This document shows positions 59,972 to 64,000 of a stretch of 64,000 nt of DNA, piece by piece (positions within the stretch are counted from its first letter, which is position 1; each line of letters opens with the position of its first letter). Under the pieces are notes generated by a model, which was not told the DNA's origin, ran no database searches, and worked only from the letters and a program-made list of their open reading frames with translations. This DNA is from Alphaproteobacteria bacterium. GTDB taxonomy: Bacteria > Pseudomonadota > Alphaproteobacteria > Rhizobiales > Beijerinckiaceae. The DNA lies in NCBI GenBank assembly GCA_016869595.1, contig VGDT01000012.1, forward strand, positions 1 to 64,000, given 5' to 3'. Position numbers and translations under genes: made by a program.

Positions 59972-61101
59972 GATTCGAGCCTCGCCAGCTCTTCGCCGAG
60001 ATGCCCGATCATGCGCGCAACATCTTCTTTGCTCGTATTGAGCGTCAGCGCGATGCGCAACCGGGCGGAACCGTCCGGCACTGTTGGTGGACGAATGGCG
60101 CGAATATCATAGCCATGCGCCTGCATGCGCGACGCAAGAGTCGTGGCGCGAACGTCAGAACCGACGATAATCGGTTGAATCTGAGTCCCGGAAGATTCGA
60201 GCGCGCAAAGCCGCCGTAGCTCCGCGCCGGCGAAGTCGATGCGCGACATAAGCTCGGCGCGCCGATCGTCGGCCGCCTCAATAATCTTGAGCGCCGCGCG
60301 CACGCAAGCGGCGATGATGGGTGAAGGCGCGGTCGCGAAGATGAACGGCCGGCAGCGGTTGATCATGAAGTCGCGCAAGACGCGCGGCAGACAGAGTAGA
60401 CCGCCCGCGACTCCCATCGCCTTGCCGCAGGTGTGCAAGGTAATGACGTTGTCATTGCCTTCAAAGCTCGCTGCGAGTCCACGGCCGCCGGGACCATAAA
60501 TGCCTGTGGCATGCGCTTCATCGATCAGCAGAAAGGCGTCATTTTCCGTGGCAAGCGCGAACAGATCGTCGAGCGGCGCCTTATCGCCATCCATGCTGTA
60601 AAGGCTCTCGACCACGATCCACGCCTTTCCGCGTCCGCCTTTCTCGCGCCAGGCGCGGATCGCCTCATCCGCCGCGCTAACGTCATTATGAGGAAACTTC
60701 GCATTCTGCGCGCGCGCCAATCGCATGCCCTCATGAGCGCTCGCATGTACGAGAGCGTCACAGAGAATGAAATCTTCACGCTGAGGCGCGGTGGAGAGCA
60801 GCGCCTCATTGGCGGTAAAGCCGGCGCTGAAGTAGAGCGCGCTTTCGGCGCCAAAGAATCGCGCCGCCTCCTCCTCCAAAGCTTCGTGCTCCGGATGATT
60901 GCCGCGCAAAAGCCTTGAACCGCCAGCGCCGACAGGAACGCCGCGCGCAAGCGCCGCGCTCACTGCCGCCGCCAGTTCCGGCGACTCGGCCAGCGCCAGA
61001 TAATCGTTAGAAGCGAAATCCAAGCCCACACGCGGCGCGAGCGCGCGTAACCTGCCATGGGCCGCGAGGCTTGCGAGATCGCGCGCGTAGCGCTCCAGCA
61101 T
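59968..61101 (-). CDS. bioF: 8-amino-7-oxononanoate synthase
   Basis: Condenses pimeloyl thioester with alanine to form KAPA, the first ring-assembly step of biotin synthesis. 377 aa alpha-oxoamine synthase: LDFASNDYLALAESPEL, GSRLLRGNHPEHEALE, DEAHATGIYGPGGRG, and the PLP lysine in HTCGKAMGVAGG. It begins 17 bases after the zinc-finger/HTH gene, so that gene leads the operon. bioB and bioC/bioH functions are not in the window. Confidence 0.96.
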   Translation of the reverse strand: MLERYARDLASLAAHGRLRALAPRVGLDFASNDYLALAESPELAAAVSAALARGVPVGAGGSRLLRGNHPEHEALEEEAARFFGAESALYFSAGFTANEALLSTAPQREDFILCDALVHASAHEGMRLARAQNAKFPHNDVSAADEAIRAWREKGGRGKAWIVVESLYSMDGDKAPLDDLFALATENDAFLLIDEAHATGIYGPGGRGLAASFEGNDNVITLHTCGKAMGVAGGLLCLPRVLRDFMINRCRPFIFATAPSPIIAACVRAALKIIEAADDRRAELMSRIDFAGAELRRLCALESSGTQIQPIIVGSDVRATTLASRMQAHGYDIRAIRPPTVPDGSARLRIALTLNTSKEDVARMIGHLGEELARLES

Positions 61102-61118
61102 GGATGGCCGATTTTGGA

Positions 61119-61463
61119 TCAGGAGAACCTCTCCCAGGCCGCTTGTCGGGATACCCCGAGGGCCTTGCCGATCGCGGTCCAGCTGACCTCGCGTTTGCGA
61201 AGCGCCGCGACTTGCGCGTGGATAAGAGAATGCAGAGCCGCGACGCTGGCCTCGCTCGCTTTGATCGAGCCCAGCAACTGCTCGTCGGTGAGATCGTCCC
61301 AGCTTTTGAATGGGGAGGGCGCGACGTCAAGGATCTTGTTGCAAACGCCGACACAGTCTTCGCAAATGTAACCGCCTGCGGCGCCGCCAATGAGCCGCGA
61401 GACCTGGGTCTCCGATTTTCTACAAAACGAGCAGCGCAGTTTACGTTTGGGCAAAGCGATCAT
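61119..61463 (-). CDS. ClpX-type C4 zinc finger plus helix-turn-helix protein, probable regulator of bio operon
   Basis: 114 aa. Residues 8-45 match the N-terminal zinc finger of ClpX (RCSFCRKSE, then [15 protein letters not shown]; four Cys). The AAA+ part is absent. The C-terminal 25 residues form a helix-turn-helix ([20 protein letters not shown]). The combination suggests a small DNA-binding regulator. The ATG at 61463 has GGAGG eight bases upstream; the longer open frame starts inside the operator repeats and is not used. It is the first gene of the bioFDA operon, with two inverted repeats directly upstream. I infer autoregulation and control of biotin genes; the signal is unknown. Confidence 0.8.
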   Translation of the reverse strand: MIALPKRKLRCSFCRKSETQVSRLIGGAAGGYICEDCVGVCNKILDVAPSPFKSWDDLTDEQLLGSIKASEASVAALHSLIHAQVAALRKREVSWTAIGKALGVSRQAAWERFS

Positions 61464-61476
61464 CGCGAGCGCCTCC

Positions 61477-61526
61477 GTCAAGCCATTCTTGACAGACCGC
61501 CAGGCTGGCGTCAAGTCAGCCTTGAC
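61477..61526. promoter_or_regulatory. Two tandem inverted-repeat operators
   Basis: GTCAAG-CCATT-CTTGAC (61477-61493) and GTCAAG-TCAGC-CTTGAC (61510-61526) share identical 6-bp arms and 5-bp spacers, with centres 33 bp apart (about three helical turns). A further half-site CTTGA is at 61532-61536. They lie between the divergent zinc-finger/HTH gene and the gene at 61592, and their arms overlap TTGAC-type -35 elements in both directions. Confidence 0.75.
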
Positions 61527-61591
61527 ATCCACTTGAAACCGCTACGCTGAAATGCGATTTACATGTGAGAGCTTTCCACGGAGCAGCCGCA

Positions 61592-62077
61592 ATGAATGCG
61601 CCGACAAGCGCCCATGCGTCGCCTTCCCGCTATCCCTGGCCCCCGATCCTGATGGCGCTGACGCTCGCTGCCGGGCTTGCGCTCGACGCCGCGACGCGGG
61701 CTTCGCTCATCGATCGCGCTTCTTCCTCTCTGCCGCAGGTCGCCGGGGTAGCCATCGTCGTCCTAGCGCTCGCCAATGATGTCTGGTGCTTTCGCATTCT
61801 CTCGCGCCATCAAACAACGATCCTGCCACATCGCGCCGCGTCCTATCTCGTGACCGAGGGGCCGTTCCGCTTTTCGCGCAATCCGATCTATGTGTCTCAC
61901 GTCGCCCTGATTTTCGGACTAGGCCTGTTCCTTGGCTCGCCGTTTACGCTGTTGTTGACGCCCGTTCTGGCGTTTGGCCTGACAAAGCTCGCCATTGTGC
62001 CCGAAGAACGGCATCTTCTTGAGAAATTTGGCGGCGACTATCGGACCTATATGGCGCGCACTCGGCGGTGGCTCTAA
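61592..62077 (+). CDS. Isoprenylcysteine carboxyl methyltransferase-like membrane protein
   Basis: 161 aa with about four helices. The C-terminal half carries the SAM-binding signature of the ICMT/PEMT family: [24 protein letters not shown] and [26 protein letters not shown] (the conserved EE/FG..Y..Y pattern). Bacterial members methylate membrane or small lipid-like substrates, mostly unknown. It is divergent from the bio operon and shares its operator region, so it may be under the same control. The copper ATPase follows after 31 bases and may be co-transcribed. Confidence 0.88.
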   Translation: MNAPTSAHASPSRYPWPPILMALTLAAGLALDAATRASLIDRASSSLPQVAGVAIVVLALANDVWCFRILSRHQTTILPHRAASYLVTEGPFRFSRNPIYVSHVALIFGLGLFLGSPFTLLLTPVLAFGLTKLAIVPEERHLLEKFGGDYRTYMARTRRWL

Positions 62078-62108
62078 ACTGCGCGGCGCGGAAAGAGGCG
62101 GCAAAAAA

Positions 62109-64000
62109 ATGGACGCGACTGCGGCGGGCGAGCGCATCGACTTCACCGTGCGAGGCATGACTTGCGCCTCCTGCGTATCGCATGTCGAGAAGGCCCTTGC
62201 GCACACGCCCGGCGTGAAATCGGCGCATGTGAATCTCGCCACTGAAAGGGCGGAAGTTTCGCTCGCGCCGGACACAAATCTTACGCAGCTCGTCAAATCC
62301 GTCTCCGATGCCGGCTATGAGCCAGTCGTCGAGACGATAGAGATGGGCGTCGGCGGCATGACCTGCGCCTCTTGCGTCGCGCATGTCGAGAAGGCGCTGA
62401 ACGCCGTTCCGGGCGTCATCGAGGCGAAAGTCAATCTCGCGACCGAGCGCGCATCCTTACGTGCGCTCGCCGGGCCTGGCCTCACTGACCGCCTGCGCCG
62501 CGCCATTTCGCAAGCCGGCTATGAACCTCGACAGATCGAGGCCGATTCAGGCGGCGCAGATCGCGAGCGGGCGCGGCGGGAAGAGGAAATGCGCGCGCTG
62601 CGCTTCCGACTCATCGTCGCCGCCATTCTGACGGCGCCGATCTTCGCGGTCGAGATGGGCGGCCATCTCATCCCAACGGTCCACCACTGGGCCATGACCA
62701 CGATCGGCGAGGCGAGGATCCGCGAGATTTCCTTCCTGCTCGCCAGCGTCGTGCTGTTCGGCCCTGGCCTCATTTTCTTCCTCAAGGGGATTCCGTCGCT
62801 GTTGCGACGACAGCCCGACATGAACGCGCTCGTCGCGACGGGCGCGCTCAGCGCCTATCTCTATTCGGTCGTCGCGACTTTTGCGCCAAGCACGCTGCCC
62901 GCCGGCTCGGTCCATGTCTATTACGAAGCGGCGGTCGTCATCGTTACCCTCATCCTGTTTGGCCGCTATCTCGAAGCGCGCGCCAAAGGCCGCACCTCGG
63001 AAGCGATCCGCGCGCTGGCGCGGCTCCAGCCGAAAACCGCGCGCGTCGAGCGCGACGGCGCGACTGTGGACGTCGACATCGACGACGTTCGCGTCGGCGA
63101 TATCGTTCTGGTGCGCCCAGGCGAACGCATCCCAACGGACGGCGTGGTCACGCAAGGCTCGTCCCACGTCGACGAATCGATGGTGACAGGCGAGCCGACG
63201 CCCGTCGCAAAAAGGCCTGGCGCCGCCGTCACCGGCGCGACCGTCAACGGCTCTGGCGCCTTCTCGTTTCGCGCGACCCGGGTCGGCGCGGATACGACGC
63301 TCGCCGGCATCATCCGCATGGTCGAGCAGGCGCAGGGGGCGAAACTCCCGATTCAGGCGATGGTCGATCGCGTCACGGCAGTTTTTGTTCCCGCTGTCTT
63401 TGCCGTCGCGACGCTGACCTTCGTTATCTGGATGCTGATCGGACCGGAGCCGCGCCTTACTTATGCGCTGGTCAACGCGGTCGCCGTGCTCATCATCGCC
63501 TGCCCCTGCGCCATGGGTCTCGCGACGCCGGCGGCGATCATGACCGGCACCGGCCGCGCGGCGGAGCTCGGCGTGCTGTTCCGCAAGGGCGAGGCGCTGC
63601 AGACGCTGCGCGACGTCACCCTCATCGCCTTCGACAAAACCGGCACGCTCACTTACGGCAAGCCGCGCCTCACCGATCTCGTCGCGACACGGGGCAAGAA
63701 GGAAATGGACATTCTGCGTCTCGCGGCGAGCGTCGAGGCGCAGTCGGAACATCCGGTGGGCGCCGCGCTCGTCGCCGCCGCCAAAGCCGCGGACCTCTCT
63801 CTTTCGCCCTGCGCGGACTTTAAGTCAGTCGCCGGCATGGGCGTCACCGGAACCGTTGACCGCAAGACCATCGCCGTCGGCGCCGAGCGCTTCATGGCGT
63901 CGCTCGGCGTCGACGCCGCGCCCTTCGCTCAGGACGCTCAGAGCCTCGCCGAGGACGGCAAGACGCCGCTGTATGTCGCGGTCGACGGCAAGCTCGCCGC
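62109..64000 (+). CDS. copA: Copper-translocating P-type ATPase (3'-partial)
   Basis: P1B-type ATPase exporting Cu(I). The open frame runs from the ATG at 62109 to the window edge (630 codons seen). Two heavy-metal-associated domains come first (GMTCASC at about residues 16-22 and 79-85). Membrane helices follow, then the phosphatase TGEP ([11 protein letters not shown]), the ion-site CPC (IIACPCAMG), the phosphorylation motif [11 protein letters not shown], and the SEHPVG of the nucleotide domain. The hinge and last helices lie outside the window. No CueR-like regulator is adjacent. The ribosome binding site is poor (AAAAAAA before the ATG). Confidence 0.96.
   Translation, partial: MDATAAGERIDFTVRGMTCASCVSHVEKALAHTPGVKSAHVNLATERAEVSLAPDTNLTQLVKSVSDAGYEPVVETIEMGVGGMTCASCVAHVEKALNAVPGVIEAKVNLATERASLRALAGPGLTDRLRRAISQAGYEPRQIEADSGGADRERARREEEMRALRFRLIVAAILTAPIFAVEMGGHLIPTVHHWAMTTIGEARIREISFLLASVVLFGPGLIFFLKGIPSLLRRQPDMNALVATGALSAYLYSVVATFAPSTLPAGSVHVYYEAAVVIVTLILFGRYLEARAKGRTSEAIRALARLQPKTARVERDGATVDVDIDDVRVGDIVLVRPGERIPTDGVVTQGSSHVDESMVTGEPTPVAKRPGAAVTGATVNGSGAFSFRATRVGADTTLAGIIRMVEQAQGAKLPIQAMVDRVTAVFVPAVFAVATLTFVIWMLIGPEPRLTYALVNAVAVLIIACPCAMGLATPAAIMTGTGRAAELGVLFRKGEALQTLRDVTLIAFDKTGTLTYGKPRLTDLVATRGKKEMDILRLAASVEAQSEHPVGAALVAAAKAADLSLSPCADFKSVAGMGVTGTVDRKTIAVGAERFMASLGVDAAPFAQDAQSLAEDGKTPLYVAVDGKLA

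Noticed and set aside
1-64000. CRISPR arrays, prophage modules, rRNA or tRNA genes
   Set aside because: No regularly spaced repeats, phage structural or integrase genes, or tRNA cloverleaf patterns were noticed on either strand.

Overview
The window is a GC-rich chromosomal segment of a Gram-negative bacterium, most likely an alphaproteobacterium of the Hyphomicrobiales. A Methylocystis/Methylosinus-like or Beijerinckiaceae-like host is my guess from protein sequence, the hopanoid transporter HpnN and the style of the dispersed palindromic repeats. No taxonomic marker gene settles this. There are no rRNA or tRNA genes, no CRISPR array and no intact insertion sequence.

Layout. 0-3 kb: an unrecognised ORF abuts the first 18 codons of a dihydrolipoamide dehydrogenase gene (a breakpoint). 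An alpha/beta hydrolase and the ribosomal genes rpmI-rplT, with promoter and terminator, follow on the minus strand. 3.3-11.3 kb: an AGAT-like amidinotransferase faces a Gdx/SugE guanidinium exporter. Then come pirin, a hybrid histidine kinase, ComM, a small secreted Gly/Cys protein, and an arginine dihydrolase/DDAH-like enzyme divergent from an Lrp/AsnC regulator.

11.3-23.4 kb is the most interesting block. An OmpR/EnvZ-type two-component pair is divergent from a SulP anion transporter. The transporter is followed by a tightly packed six-gene complex (hyfB, C, E, F, G, I-like) related to group 4 membrane hydrogenases. Its large subunit has lost all four Ni-binding cysteines, while the small subunit keeps its Fe-S cysteines and the membrane subunits keep their ion-pumping residues. 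It is therefore an energy-converting hydrogenase-related (Ehr-type) complex, not a hydrogenase. The hyfC gene carries an internal deletion with frameshift, and the next gene is a decayed OprP-type porin, so this copy may be degenerating.

23.6-33.3 kb: mixed genes (a small ORF, a PF04072-type methyltransferase, a zinc-ribbon protein, tryptophanase, a membrane protein with three Trp-centred repeats, a lytic transglycosylase, a periplasmic protein of unknown function, a Bax-inhibitor-1 protein, CcdA, a membrane acyltransferase). 33.4-46 kb: HpnN, a DUF2147 protein and a complete MdtABC-like tripartite efflux system with its own NodT outer-membrane factor. 46-50.5 kb: cobalamin genes cobK-cobQ-cobC/D-bluB. 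50.6-58 kb: a giant indolepyruvate ferredoxin oxidoreductase, a DUF1007-NicO metal exporter pair and an acyl-CoA synthetase. 58-61.5 kb: biotin genes bioF-bioD-bioA led by a small ClpX-type zinc-finger/HTH protein, whose upstream region holds two identical-arm inverted repeats (a likely operator). The window ends in an isoprenylcysteine-methyltransferase-like protein and a copper P-type ATPase cut by the window edge.
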